In this document: positions 1 to 6,101 of the stretch, piece after piece
Layout: every line of letters starts with the position of its first letter
Position numbering within the stretch: position 1 is the first letter of the stretch
Assembly: GCA_965368115.1 (NCBI GenBank)
Contig: CBDULQ010000178.1
Coordinates: 1 to 7,773, forward strand
DNA: 7,773 nucleotides
Reading direction: 5' to 3'
Origin: CBDULQ01 sp965368115
GTDB lineage: Bacteria; Pseudomonadota; Gammaproteobacteria; SZUA-229
Program-made: the position numbers and the translations under genes
Notes under the pieces: model-generated
What the model saw: the letters and a program-made list of their open reading frames with translations, nothing else
Told to the model about the DNA's origin: nothing
The model's database searches: none

Positions 1-487
1 GCTGGGGAGCTGCCGGCTGAGGTTGAGCACTGCCACCAGCCGGTTCGCTAAAAGGCCGGCTGCCGCCTCCCGAGCTGGCGGGACCGGAACCGCCGGAATA
101 GACCGGCGGATCAAGCAACATGGTGTATTCGCGTAATAAATGTCCTTCCGGCCAGTCCACTTCCATCAGGAAACTGAGGAACGGCTCCTGGATCGGTGTC
201 TTGGTGTACACCCGGATATAGGGTTTGTCGTCTTTCAGAAGGACTTCGAATTTGAGTTGTTGCAGGGAGAATGGACGATCGATTCCGGCACGCGCGAACG
301 CCTCGCGATCGGCCAGTTTGATGATCAGCTGCTCGGCGTCTTCGGGCGCCGCCGACAGAACCTCGATTTCAGCATCCAGCTCCTGGTTCAGCGCGGAATT
401 CAGCTCCAGCTCGCCCAGGCCCAATGTCATTGCCCGGCCGGGCAATAATGCCGCCAGCACCGCCAGGCTTAAGGTCAGTTTCCGCAC
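1..487 (-). CDS. fimV: FimV-like protein, N-terminal part (runs off the left edge)
   Basis: This is the first 162 codons of a FimV-family protein; the rest lies beyond the window. FimV is a large inner-membrane, peptidoglycan-binding protein needed for type IV pilus assembly, twitching and polar localisation. I see a short signal peptide (basic MRK, hydrophobic run to about residue 16, likely cleavage after GRA at 17-19), then the mature start TLGLGELELNSALNQELDAE, which closely matches the family's conserved N-terminus. Residues 98-130 hold the equally characteristic PIQEPFLSFLMEVDWPEGHL, followed by LLREYTMLLDPPVYS. After residue 131 it becomes a Gly/Ser/Pro/Gln/Ala-rich linker, as expected before the LysM domain. 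I chose the GTG start at 485-487 because GAGGGG lies 7 bases upstream and the signal peptide begins there; TTG codons at 500-502 and 506-508 are in frame but have no better ribosome site. It lies 118 bases downstream of asd on the same strand. The family call is firm. Confidence 0.9.
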   Translation of the reverse strand, partial: MRKLTLSLAVLAALLPGRAMTLGLGELELNSALNQELDAEIEVLSAAPEDAEQLIIKLADREAFARAGIDRPFSLQQLKFEVLLKDDKPYIRVYTKTPIQEPFLSFLMEVDWPEGHLLREYTMLLDPPVYSGGSGPASSGGGSRPFSEPAGGSAQPQPAAPQ

Positions 488-535
488 CGGTGTTCCCCTC
501 AAATCCAAATCCTCTGATGTCAAAAACAGTGTGTT

Positions 536-552
536 GGGGCCTTCAGGACCCC
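536..552 (-). other. Possible hairpin in the asd-fimV gap
   Basis: GGGGCC (536-541) and GGaCCCC (546-552) can pair into a six-base-pair stem with one bulged A and a TTCA loop. In the direction of transcription the next bases are AACACACTGTTTTTG, so the T run starts about eight bases after the stem. That is a poor intrinsic terminator. It could act as a weak terminator or attenuator after asd, or as a structure in the fimV leader, or it may be chance. Confidence 0.25.
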
Positions 553-583
553 TATTTCGGTCACATTGCTAAGAATGCACTTT

Positions 584-611
584 AGTATGCATGTGTAACT
601 ATAGATTACAA
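584..611 (-). promoter_or_regulatory. Weak candidate promoter for fimV
   Basis: On the minus strand TTGTAA (606-611, overlapping the asd stop codon) and CATACT (584-589) are separated by 16 bases, resembling a sigma-70 -35/-10 pair with four of six matches at each box. A short inverted repeat, ATGCA-N8-TGCAT (575-592), overlaps the -10. The 118-base gap is longer than the others in this cluster, which fits an independent fimV promoter, but the boxes are weak. Confidence 0.22.
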
Positions 612-1628
612 ATAGTCTTTTATCAAAATCTCGGCAATTTGGATACTGTTTAATGCGGCCCCTTTACGGACGTTATCGGATACGACCCAGAGGTTAAGCC
701 CCCGCTCATGGGAGATATCCTCGCGAATCCGGCCGACATAGGTGGGATCATGATTGGCGCCCTCGGTGACGGCGGTGGGATAACCTCCGTCCTTGCGCTC
801 ATCCAGCACTTCTACCCCGGGTGCTTTGGAGAGCAACTCTCGACATTGTTCGGCAGTCATTTTTTCCCGCGTTTCTATGTGTACGGCTTCTGAGTGACCG
901 TAGAAAACAGGTACGCGCACAGCGGTGGGATTCACCTGGATACTGTCGTCCTCCATGATCTTGCGCGTTTCCCAAACCATCTTCATTTCCTCTTTTGTAT
1001 AGCCGTTGTCCTGGAATACATCAATATGCGGCAATACATTAAACGCGATTTGTTTGGGATAGACTTCGCATTCGATGGGCTGACCGTTGAGCAAACGGGC
1101 GGTTTGCGTAGCCAGTTCTTCGATGGCTTCCTTACCGGTGCCGGACACGGCCTGATAAGTACACACATTGATACGCGTAATGCCCACTGCATCGTGAATC
1201 GGTTTCAGGGCCACCAGCATCTGGATGGTGGAGCAGTTGGGATTGGCGATAATACCGTTGTCTTTATAGCGCGCAATGGCATGCGGATTCACTTCCGGCA
1301 CCACCAGCGGAATATCGTCGTCGTAACGGAACTGGGATGTGTTGTCCACGACCACGCAACCGGCGGCGGCGGCCTTCGGCGCGAACTCTCTGGAAATCGA
1401 TGCACCGGCGGAGAACAGACCGATCTGCACTTTGGAGAAATCGAAATCCGCCAGGTTTTCCACGGTCAGCATCTTGTCGCCGAACTCCACTTTCTTACCT
1501 GCGGAACGCTCTGAAGCCAGGGCATAGACCTTGCCGACGGGAAACTTGCGTTGCGCCAGGATCGACAACATGGTTTCGCCCACCGCGCCGGTGGCGCCCA
1601 CTACCGCTACATCGTATGTTTTACTCAT
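606..1628 (-). CDS. asd: Aspartate-semialdehyde dehydrogenase
   Basis: The enzyme reduces beta-aspartyl phosphate to aspartate semialdehyde with NADPH in the cytoplasm, at the branch point to lysine/diaminopimelate, threonine and methionine. The 340 residues show the N-terminal dinucleotide-binding loop VGATGAVG (10-17), the catalytic cysteine in NPNCST (Cys132), and the acid/base histidine in RVPVFYGHSE (His245). The Q-A-V-S-G-T-G-K stretch (159-166) and the C-terminal SDNVRKGAALNSIQIAE are also typical. The length fits the shorter asd type (about 335-345) rather than the roughly 370-residue E. coli type. The ATG has AAAAGG about 9 bases upstream. It follows leuB by 89 bases, so it may be co-transcribed with leuCDB or use its own promoter. 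No homologous usg-type paralogue lies between asd and fimV, unlike what I recall of the Pseudomonas arrangement. No key residue is missing. Confidence 0.97.
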   Translation of the reverse strand: MSKTYDVAVVGATGAVGETMLSILAQRKFPVGKVYALASERSAGKKVEFGDKMLTVENLADFDFSKVQIGLFSAGASISREFAPKAAAAGCVVVDNTSQFRYDDDIPLVVPEVNPHAIARYKDNGIIANPNCSTIQMLVALKPIHDAVGITRINVCTYQAVSGTGKEAIEELATQTARLLNGQPIECEVYPKQIAFNVLPHIDVFQDNGYTKEEMKMVWETRKIMEDDSIQVNPTAVRVPVFYGHSEAVHIETREKMTAEQCRELLSKAPGVEVLDERKDGGYPTAVTEGANHDPTYVGRIREDISHERGLNLWVVSDNVRKGAALNSIQIAEILIKDYL

Positions 1629-1656
1629 GATGAATGACCTTTTGAAATTTTATTCT

Positions 1657-1685
1657 TTAATGGCCGTGATCGATTGCACGTTCAA
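1657..1685 (-). promoter_or_regulatory. Candidate promoter for asd
   Basis: In the 89-base gap between leuB and asd the minus strand reads TTGAAC (1680-1685), a 17-base spacer, then CATTAA (1657-1662), leading into an AT-rich stretch just before the asd ribosome site. The -35 match is good (four of six) and the -10 is poor (three of six). An internal promoter would let asd be expressed when leu genes are off. This is inference from the pattern only. Confidence 0.28.
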
Positions 1686-1717
1686 ACCACGCGTCGATCC
1701 CGGCAAATCGTTCTGAA

Positions 1718-2791
1718 TCAACCCAGTGCACTGACCACCGCATCGCCCATGGCGGCAGTCCCCACCTCGTTACAACCGGCGGACATGATATCCGGCGTAC
1801 GCAGCCCCTGATCCAGCACCTTGCCGACCGCATCTTCGATGCGTTGCGCAACGTCCTGCATATCCAGGCTGTAACGCAACATCATGGCAACCGACAGAAT
1901 GGTCGCCAGCGGATTCGCCACGCCCTTGCCGGCAATGTCCGGCGCCGAACCGTGAATCGGTTCGTACATGCCTTTACCATTCACGTCCAGCGATGCGGAC
2001 GGCAGCATGCCGATGGAACCGGTGAGCATGGCTGCGGCGTCGGAGAGAATGTCACCGAACATATTGCTGGTCACCATGACATCGAACTGTTTCGGCCACT
2101 TCACCAGTTGCATGGCCGCATTGTCCACATACATATGACTGAGACTGACATCCGGGTAATCTTTTGCCACTCGTTCCATCACTTCACGCCACAACTCGGA
2201 GACTTCCAGCACATTGGCTTTATCCACAGAACACACCGACTTGCCGCGCTTCATGGCGATATCGAATGCCGAGCGACCGATGCGTTCGATTTCACTTTCG
2301 CTGTAACCGGCCGTGTTGTAACCGTAACGCTCACCGTTGCGTTCTTCGATACCGCGCGGCTGGCCGAAATAAATCCCGCCGGTGAGTTCGCGCACAATCA
2401 TGATATCGAGACCGGCAACAATGTCCGCTTTCAATGATGACGCATCCGCCAGTTGCGGATACAGAATGGCAGGACGCAAATTGGAAAACAGGGTGAGCTC
2501 GGAACGCAGACCGAGCAGGCCTTTTTCCGGACGTTTGTCGCGCGGCAGGGTTTCATATTGCGGACCACCGACGGCACCCAGCAGGATGGCGTCGGATGCC
2601 CTGGCCAGCGCCAGCGTCTGTTCCGGTAACGGATCGCCCGCCGCATCATACCCGGCGCCACCCACCGGCGCCTCTTCCAGTTCCACGTCCAGCGCGCCCT
2701 GGTCTTTAAGAAAACTCATTACCTTGACCGCTTCGTTGACGATTTCCGGTCCGATGCCGTCACCCGGCAATATGGCAATTTTTTTTGTCAT
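1718..2791 (-). CDS. leuB: 3-isopropylmalate dehydrogenase
   Basis: LeuB oxidises and decarboxylates (2R,3S)-3-isopropylmalate to 2-oxoisocaproate with NAD+ and a divalent metal, the third step of leucine synthesis. The 357-residue protein is full length for the family. It starts with KIAILPGDGIGPEIV (4-18). Substrate-binding arginines sit in LRSELTLFSNLRPA (Arg96, Arg106) and VRELTGGIYFG (Arg134), with Lys191 in VDKANVLE. Metal-binding aspartates are Asp223 (YVDNAAMQLV), Asp247 and Asp251 in NMFGDILSDAAA; the latter is part of the decarboxylating dehydrogenase signature running to GMLPSAS. EPIHGSAPDIAGKGVANPLA (277-296) is the conserved cofactor-site region. ATG start with CAGGAA upstream. 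It lies 58 bases after leuD in the same orientation. Nothing unusual. Confidence 0.98.
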   Translation of the reverse strand: MTKKIAILPGDGIGPEIVNEAVKVMSFLKDQGALDVELEEAPVGGAGYDAAGDPLPEQTLALARASDAILLGAVGGPQYETLPRDKRPEKGLLGLRSELTLFSNLRPAILYPQLADASSLKADIVAGLDIMIVRELTGGIYFGQPRGIEERNGERYGYNTAGYSESEIERIGRSAFDIAMKRGKSVCSVDKANVLEVSELWREVMERVAKDYPDVSLSHMYVDNAAMQLVKWPKQFDVMVTSNMFGDILSDAAAMLTGSIGMLPSASLDVNGKGMYEPIHGSAPDIAGKGVANPLATILSVAMMLRYSLDMQDVAQRIEDAVGKVLDQGLRTPDIMSAGCNEVGTAAMGDAVVSALG

Positions 2792-2808
2792 CTTGTGTTC
2801 CTGTGTTC

Positions 2809-2828
2809 TGCGTCATCCAATGGACGCA
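2809..2828 (-). repeat. Inverted repeat in the leuD-leuB gap
   Basis: TGCGTC (2809-2814) and GACGCA (2823-2828) are perfect inverted arms around an eight-base loop, just upstream of the leuB ribosome site. There is no T run after it on the minus strand, so it is not an intrinsic terminator. It could be an intercistronic hairpin that affects mRNA stability or the relative amount of leuB product. Six-base arms can arise by chance. Confidence 0.35.
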
Positions 2829-2849
2829 TGATTCATTCAAATACTCGTG

Positions 2850-3491
2850 TCAGCCGTTGAACAGCCAGGGCGCCTGCTGTTTGCGCTGTTGTTCGTAAGT
2901 GCGAATATCGTCCGCATGCTGCAATGTCAGGCCGATATCATCCAGGCCGTTCAGCAGACAGTATTTTCGAAACGCTTCCACTTCGAAGGCAATCTGTTCG
3001 CCGTCTTCGGTGGTAATCAGTTGCGCATCCAGATCGACCGTTAACTGAAAACCTTTTTTACTGTTCACCTTGTCGAACAGCTTGTCCACCTGCTCCGCCG
3101 ACAGTGCAATCGGCAGCAGGCCGTTCTTGAAACTGTTGTTGAAAAAGATGTCGGCGAAACTCGGCGCGATAACGCAGCGAAAACCAAAATCAGTCAACGC
3201 CCAGACCGCATGTTCGCGCGACGAACCGCAACCGAAGTTTTCTCGCGCCAGCAAGATACTGGCCCGATCATAAGGCGCCTGGTTGAGCACGAAGTCCGGA
3301 TTGGGACGACGCGTGGCATTGTCGATACCCGGCTCGCCCGGATCCAGATAACGCCAGTCATCGAACGCGTTAGGACCGAAGCCGCTACGCTTGATGGACT
3401 TTAAATACTGTTTCGGAATGATGGCGTCGGTGTCCACATTGGGACGATCCAGCGGCGCCACGATACCGGTGACCTTGATAAATTTTTCCAC
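2850..3491 (-). CDS. leuD: 3-isopropylmalate dehydratase, small subunit
   Basis: LeuD is the swivel-domain subunit of isopropylmalate isomerase; with LeuC it converts 2-isopropylmalate to 3-isopropylmalate through isopropylmaleate. The 213-residue protein has the expected NVDTDAIIPKQYLK (18-31), the hallmark NFGCGSSREHAVWAL (85-99), and APSFADIFFNNSFKNGLLPI (109-128). Length is close to the roughly 200-215 typical of proteobacteria. The start is GTG (3489-3491), supported by CGGAG seven bases upstream and by MEKF at the usual LeuD N-terminus. It begins 24 bases after the stop of the small lipoprotein gene and is followed by leuB, so it belongs to the leu operon. The unusual point is that leuC and leuD are not adjacent here: a 44-codon gene sits between them. 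Confidence 0.97.
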   Translation of the reverse strand: MEKFIKVTGIVAPLDRPNVDTDAIIPKQYLKSIKRSGFGPNAFDDWRYLDPGEPGIDNATRRPNPDFVLNQAPYDRASILLARENFGCGSSREHAVWALTDFGFRCVIAPSFADIFFNNSFKNGLLPIALSAEQVDKLFDKVNSKKGFQLTVDLDAQLITTEDGEQIAFEVEAFRKYCLLNGLDDIGLTLQHADDIRTYEQQRKQQAPWLFNG

Positions 3492-3499
3492 GATTAACT

Positions 3500-3509
3500 C
3501 CGCATGCGG
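3500..3509 (-). repeat. Ten-base palindrome over the leuD ribosome-binding site
   Basis: CCGCATGCGG is a perfect palindrome whose last bases supply part of the CGGAG Shine-Dalgarno sequence of leuD. If it pairs in the mRNA, at best as a short stem, it could lower free initiation at the GTG start and make leuD depend on translation from upstream. As a self-complementary sequence with no spare loop it would form only a weak hairpin, so an effect is speculative. Confidence 0.25.
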
Positions 3510-3515
3510 CTGGCG

Positions 3516-3650
3516 TTACTTATCACCCGCGTCTTCAATGGACTTGCCCATTTCCTGAATATCCTTACCCATGCCTTCCAGGGTATTGCTGCATGCGCTC
3601 AATGACAGCACGGCGAATAACATCATTAACAGGGTCAGTTTCTTCATCAT
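3516..3650 (-). CDS. Entericidin A/B-family small lipoprotein
   Basis: This 44-residue gene reads MMKKLTLLMMLFAVLSLSAC at its N-terminus, then SNTLEGMGKDIQEMGK and SIEDAGDK. The basic start, hydrophobic segment (5-19) and perfect lipobox LSAC (17-20) indicate a signal-peptidase II lipoprotein with lipidated Cys20. The short mature part with regularly spaced G-x-G-K-D-I and G-K-S-I-x-D-A matches the entericidin family, which includes the E. coli EcnB bacteriolytic lipoprotein and its antidote EcnA. What the single-copy members do is not settled, so I assign family only. The first ATG (3648-3650) lies 7 bases after the leuC stop, and GAGGA overlaps that stop codon, so translation is very likely coupled to leuC; the second ATG (3645-3647) would also serve. 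leuD follows after 24 bases. Residue 21 is Ser rather than Asp, which favours outer-membrane sorting by the standard rule. Confidence 0.88.
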   Translation of the reverse strand: MMKKLTLLMMLFAVLSLSACSNTLEGMGKDIQEMGKSIEDAGDK

Positions 3651-3657
3651 GATTTCC

Positions 3658-5061
3658 TCAGAAATGTCTTACATCAACAAAATGTCCGGCGATGGCTGCC
3701 GCCGCCGCCATGGCCGGGCTGACCAGGTGGGTACGACCGCCCTGGCCCTGACGGCCTTCAAAATTTCGATTCGACGTGGACGCGCAACGCTCACCCGGTT
3801 CCAGCCGGTCCGCATTCATCGCCAGGCACATGGAACAACCCGGCTCGCGCCATTCGAAACCGGCCTCGGTAAAGACCTTGTCCAGTCCCTGCTGTTCCGC
3901 CTGTTGCTTGATCAGCCCGGAACCGGGTACCACCATCGCCAGCTTAACGTTGTCCGCCACTTTACGACCCTTGATCACCGCCGCTGCCTGCTGCAGATCT
4001 TCCAGTCGCGAATTGGTACAGGAACCGATGAACACCTTGTCGATCGCGATTTCGCTGATCGGCGTGCCCGCCTGCAGCCCCATATAATCCAGTGCCTTCT
4101 GCATGCCGCTGGCCCTGACCTTGTCGTCAGTCGAAGCCGGGTTCGGCACATCCGCATCCACCGGCACCACCATCTCCGGTGAAGTACCCCAGGTGACCTG
4201 GGGTTTGATATCTGCGGCGTGCAGCGTAATGTCCTGATCGAACACGGCATCGTCATCACTGACCAGCTCTCGCCAGGCGGCAACCGCCTGCTCCCAGACG
4301 TCACCTCGAGGTGCGAAGGGGCGGCCTTTCACATAATCGATGGTGATATCGTCCACTGCCACCAGACCCACCCGCGCACCGGCTTCGATGGCCATGTTGC
4401 AGATGGTCATACGACCTTCCATGGACAGTTTGCGTATGGCACTGCCGGCAAACTCGATGGCATAACCGGTACCACCGGCGGTGCCGATTTTACCGATCAC
4501 CGCCAGCACAATGTCCTTGGCGGTGACACCGGCCCCCAGCTCACCTTCGATATTGATACGCATGTTCTTCATGCGTTTCTGCAACAGGCACTGAGTGGCC
4601 AGTACATGCTCGACTTCCGAGGTACCGATGCCAAACGCCAGGGTACCGAAAGCGCCGTGGGTGGCTGTGTGAGAGTCGCCGCAAACCAGCGTCATACCGG
4701 GCAGGGTGGCGCCCTGCTCGGGGCCGATGACATGGACTATACCCTGGCGGACATCATCCATACTGAATTCTGTAATGCCGAACTCCTTACAATTGGCATC
4801 CAGGGTCTCCACCTGAATGCGCGACACCGGATCGGTAATGCCCTGATCGCGGGCGGTGGTCGGCACATTATGATCCGGCACCGCCAGCGCCGTATCGGTA
4901 CGCCAGGGCTTACGGCCGGCCAGACGTAGCCCCTCGAAGGCCTGCGGCGAGGTCACTTCGTGCACCAGGTGACGATCGATATACAGCAATGCCGTACCGT
5001 CGTCTTCACTGCGCACCACATGGGCATCAAATATTTTGTCGTACAGGGTTTTACCGGCCAT
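3658..5061 (-). CDS. leuC: 3-isopropylmalate dehydratase, large subunit
   Basis: LeuC is the aconitase-fold, [4Fe-4S]-containing large subunit of isopropylmalate isomerase, acting with LeuD in leucine synthesis. With the ATG at 5059-5061 it has 467 residues, against 466 in E. coli. The three cluster cysteines are present: Cys348 in FIGSCTNSR, and Cys409 and Cys412 in EPGCSMCLAMN. Other family stretches are VPDHNVPTT, GMTLVCGDSHTATHGAFGTL and GGTGYAIEFAGSAI. The C-terminus has RNFEGRQGQGGRTHLVSPAMAAAAA, also standard. A TTG directly before the ATG would add one residue, but the ATG gives the usual MAGKTLYDKIFDAHVV start; GGAG lies nine bases upstream. It is the first gene of the operon, divergent from a LysR-type regulator. 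Its stop codon overlaps the ribosome site of the small lipoprotein gene. Confidence 0.98.
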   Translation of the reverse strand: MAGKTLYDKIFDAHVVRSEDDGTALLYIDRHLVHEVTSPQAFEGLRLAGRKPWRTDTALAVPDHNVPTTARDQGITDPVSRIQVETLDANCKEFGITEFSMDDVRQGIVHVIGPEQGATLPGMTLVCGDSHTATHGAFGTLAFGIGTSEVEHVLATQCLLQKRMKNMRINIEGELGAGVTAKDIVLAVIGKIGTAGGTGYAIEFAGSAIRKLSMEGRMTICNMAIEAGARVGLVAVDDITIDYVKGRPFAPRGDVWEQAVAAWRELVSDDDAVFDQDITLHAADIKPQVTWGTSPEMVVPVDADVPNPASTDDKVRASGMQKALDYMGLQAGTPISEIAIDKVFIGSCTNSRLEDLQQAAAVIKGRKVADNVKLAMVVPGSGLIKQQAEQQGLDKVFTEAGFEWREPGCSMCLAMNADRLEPGERCASTSNRNFEGRQGQGGRTHLVSPAMAAAAAIAGHFVDVRHF

Positions 5062-5123
5062 CAAATAAATCTCCGCATACCTCAGGAATCAGGGATTGGG
5101 TCAATGCTCACCCGATCAGGCGA

Positions 5124-5151
5124 TTGAAGAAAGTGTATTACTGGGTTAAAT
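5124..5151 (+). promoter_or_regulatory. Candidate promoter of the LysR-type gene
   Basis: TTGAAG (5124-5129) and TTAAAT (5146-5151) are 16 bases apart and each match the sigma-70 consensus in four of six positions. A better -10, TATAAA (5151-5156), has no -35 at the right distance. Either way the box overlaps the candidate leuC -10 on the other strand, so the two promoters would compete, a pattern common for self-repressing LysR-type genes. Confidence 0.3.
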
Positions 5152-5154
5152 ATA
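5149..5154 (-). promoter_or_regulatory. Candidate -10 box of the leuC promoter
   Basis: On the minus strand TATATT matches the sigma-70 -10 consensus in five of six positions and would start transcription near 5142. At the correct distance upstream (about 5171-5177) there is no recognisable TTGACA-like -35; instead there is the inverted repeat centred on 5171. A good -10 without a -35 is what an activator-dependent promoter looks like. Assignment is by eye only. Confidence 0.4.
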
Positions 5155-5160
5155 AAACAA

Positions 5161-5181
5161 ATTCATCTTTTTCATATGAAT
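5161..5181. promoter_or_regulatory. Candidate operator: inverted repeat in the divergent region
   Basis: ATTCAT (5161-5166) and ATGAAT (5176-5181) form a perfect six-base inverted repeat with a nine-base spacer. The overlapping TTCATATGAA (5171-5180) is a ten-base perfect palindrome. The site covers the position expected for the leuC -35 box and lies in the likely 5' leader of the regulator gene, so binding there could both switch leuC and repress the regulator. It does not fit the T-N11-A spacing exactly on its own axis, so the binding site may be another one in this region. Confidence 0.4.
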
Positions 5182-5219
5182 CATTCTAATAGGGAATAGC
5201 AAGGGAGGAGCGAACTGAG

Positions 5220-6098
5220 ATGGATATTCAGAATCTTCAGGCATTCATCGGCGTCAGTGAAACCGGGTCGTTTTCCAAAGCCGCCGAATCCCTGTTCATC
5301 ACCCAGCCCGCGGTCAGCAAACGGATTACCGCGCTGGAGCAGGCCTTAAACGTACAGCTTTTTGACCGTCTTGGCAAACAGGTTAAGCTCACCGAGGCCG
5401 GCCAGGCCCTGCTGCCCAGTGCACGCCGCATCCTCGCCGAACTGGATGAAAGCCGCCGCATTATCGCCAACCTCAATGGCAAGATCGGCGGCGCCCTGCG
5501 CATCGGCACCAGTCACCATATCGGCCTGCATCGACTGCCCCCGGTATTACGCAGCTTCACGGCAGCATATCCCGGCGTCGATCTGGACATTCATTTTATG
5601 GATTCGGAAGAAGCCTGCGATGCAGTACTGCGTGGTGAACTGGAACTGGCCATTGCCACCCTGCCCAGTACACCGCCGGAGAAACTCAATACCCACCTGA
5701 TCTGGCACGATCCCCTGGATTTCGTCGTGGCTGACCAGCACCCATTGGCCAGCAAATCCGAAATCAGTATCAATGACCTGATTCAACACCCGGCGATTCT
5801 GCCATCGCAGAGCACCTACACACGCAGCCTGCTGGAGCAGGAACTCGGACTGGCCACCAGTAAACTGCATATCGCGCTGGAAACCAATTACCTTGAAACC
5901 ATCAAGATGATGGTCTCGATCGGGCTGGGCTGGAGCGTCCTGCCCATCTCCATGCTATCGGCGGATCTGAAAACCCTGTACCTGCCGGGTTTCGATATAC
6001 AACGCAAGCTGGGTGTGGCCTATCACCGACAACGCACTTTGTCGAATGCGGCGCAGGCGCTGCTCGATCAGTTGCTGGCTGTGGCCGACGAAATCTGA
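5220..6098 (+). CDS. LysR-family transcriptional regulator
   Basis: The 292-residue protein is a standard-length LysR-type regulator. Residues 1-60 form the winged helix-turn-helix: MDIQNLQAFIGVSETGSFSK, then AAESLFITQPAVSKRITALE with the recognition helix around 28-40, and LFDRLGKQVKLTEAG. A linker helix follows (about 61-88), then the periplasmic-binding-protein-like effector domain from GGALRIGTSHHIG (90-102) to the end, including the conserved VLRGELELAIATLP (136-149) and VSIGLGWSVLP (232-242). No transmembrane segment is seen, so it acts in the cytoplasm on DNA. ATG start with GGGAGGAG about nine bases upstream. It is divergent from leuC; by position it probably controls leuCDB, with a leucine-pathway intermediate as a plausible effector. 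That target is inferred, as related genes sit beside leuC in Pseudomonas. I do not assign a gene symbol. Its stop is three bases from the stop of the convergent hipA-like gene. Confidence 0.95.
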   Translation: MDIQNLQAFIGVSETGSFSKAAESLFITQPAVSKRITALEQALNVQLFDRLGKQVKLTEAGQALLPSARRILAELDESRRIIANLNGKIGGALRIGTSHHIGLHRLPPVLRSFTAAYPGVDLDIHFMDSEEACDAVLRGELELAIATLPSTPPEKLNTHLIWHDPLDFVVADQHPLASKSEISINDLIQHPAILPSQSTYTRSLLEQELGLATSKLHIALETNYLETIKMMVSIGLGWSVLPISMLSADLKTLYLPGFDIQRKLGVAYHRQRTLSNAAQALLDQLLAVADEI

Positions 6099-6101
6099 TG
6101 C

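Larger units (their letters stand above)
5062..5219. promoter_or_regulatory. Divergent control region between leuC and the LysR-type gene
   Basis: This 158-base gap is AT-rich in its middle (about 5136-5195) and must hold the promoters for both directions. Toward leuC it leaves a leader of roughly 80 bases from the likely start site, without a convincing leucine-rich leader peptide or a terminator-antiterminator pair, so classical leu attenuation is not visible. Toward the regulator it ends with a strong GGGAGGAG ribosome site (5203-5210). Divergent placement beside a LysR-type gene is the usual arrangement for a regulator of the neighbouring operon. Confidence 0.75.

Noticed and set aside
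894..1514. Long open frame on the plus strand opposite asd
   Set aside because: It is antisense to a full-length, well-conserved asd. The translation is rich in His and Arg without any recognisable family, typical of a shadow frame in GC-rich coding DNA.
1629..1717. A possible small gene in the leuB-asd gap, as one was found in the leuC-leuD gap
   Set aside because: No start with a ribosome site followed by a plausible frame is present; the open frame across it on the minus strand merely continues a shadow of the leuB 3' end.
1844..2437. 197-codon open frame on the plus strand opposite leuB
   Set aside because: The product is a His/Arg-rich reverse frame of leuB with no domain features, so it is not a gene.
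4219..4929. 236-codon open frame on the plus strand opposite leuC
   Set aside because: It is fully contained in leuC on the other strand, has no good ribosome site and shows low-complexity Gly/His/Thr composition typical of a reverse frame.
5062..5064. TTG directly before the leuC ATG as the start codon
   Set aside because: It adds only one residue; the adjacent ATG gives the usual family N-terminus and acceptable spacing to GGAG.
5151..5180. Nine-codon frame on the minus strand upstream of leuC (MKKMNLFYI) as a possible leader peptide
   Set aside because: It overlaps the likely -10 box, has no ribosome site, and contains only one leucine codon, so it is unlikely to be transcribed or to act as a leucine attenuator.
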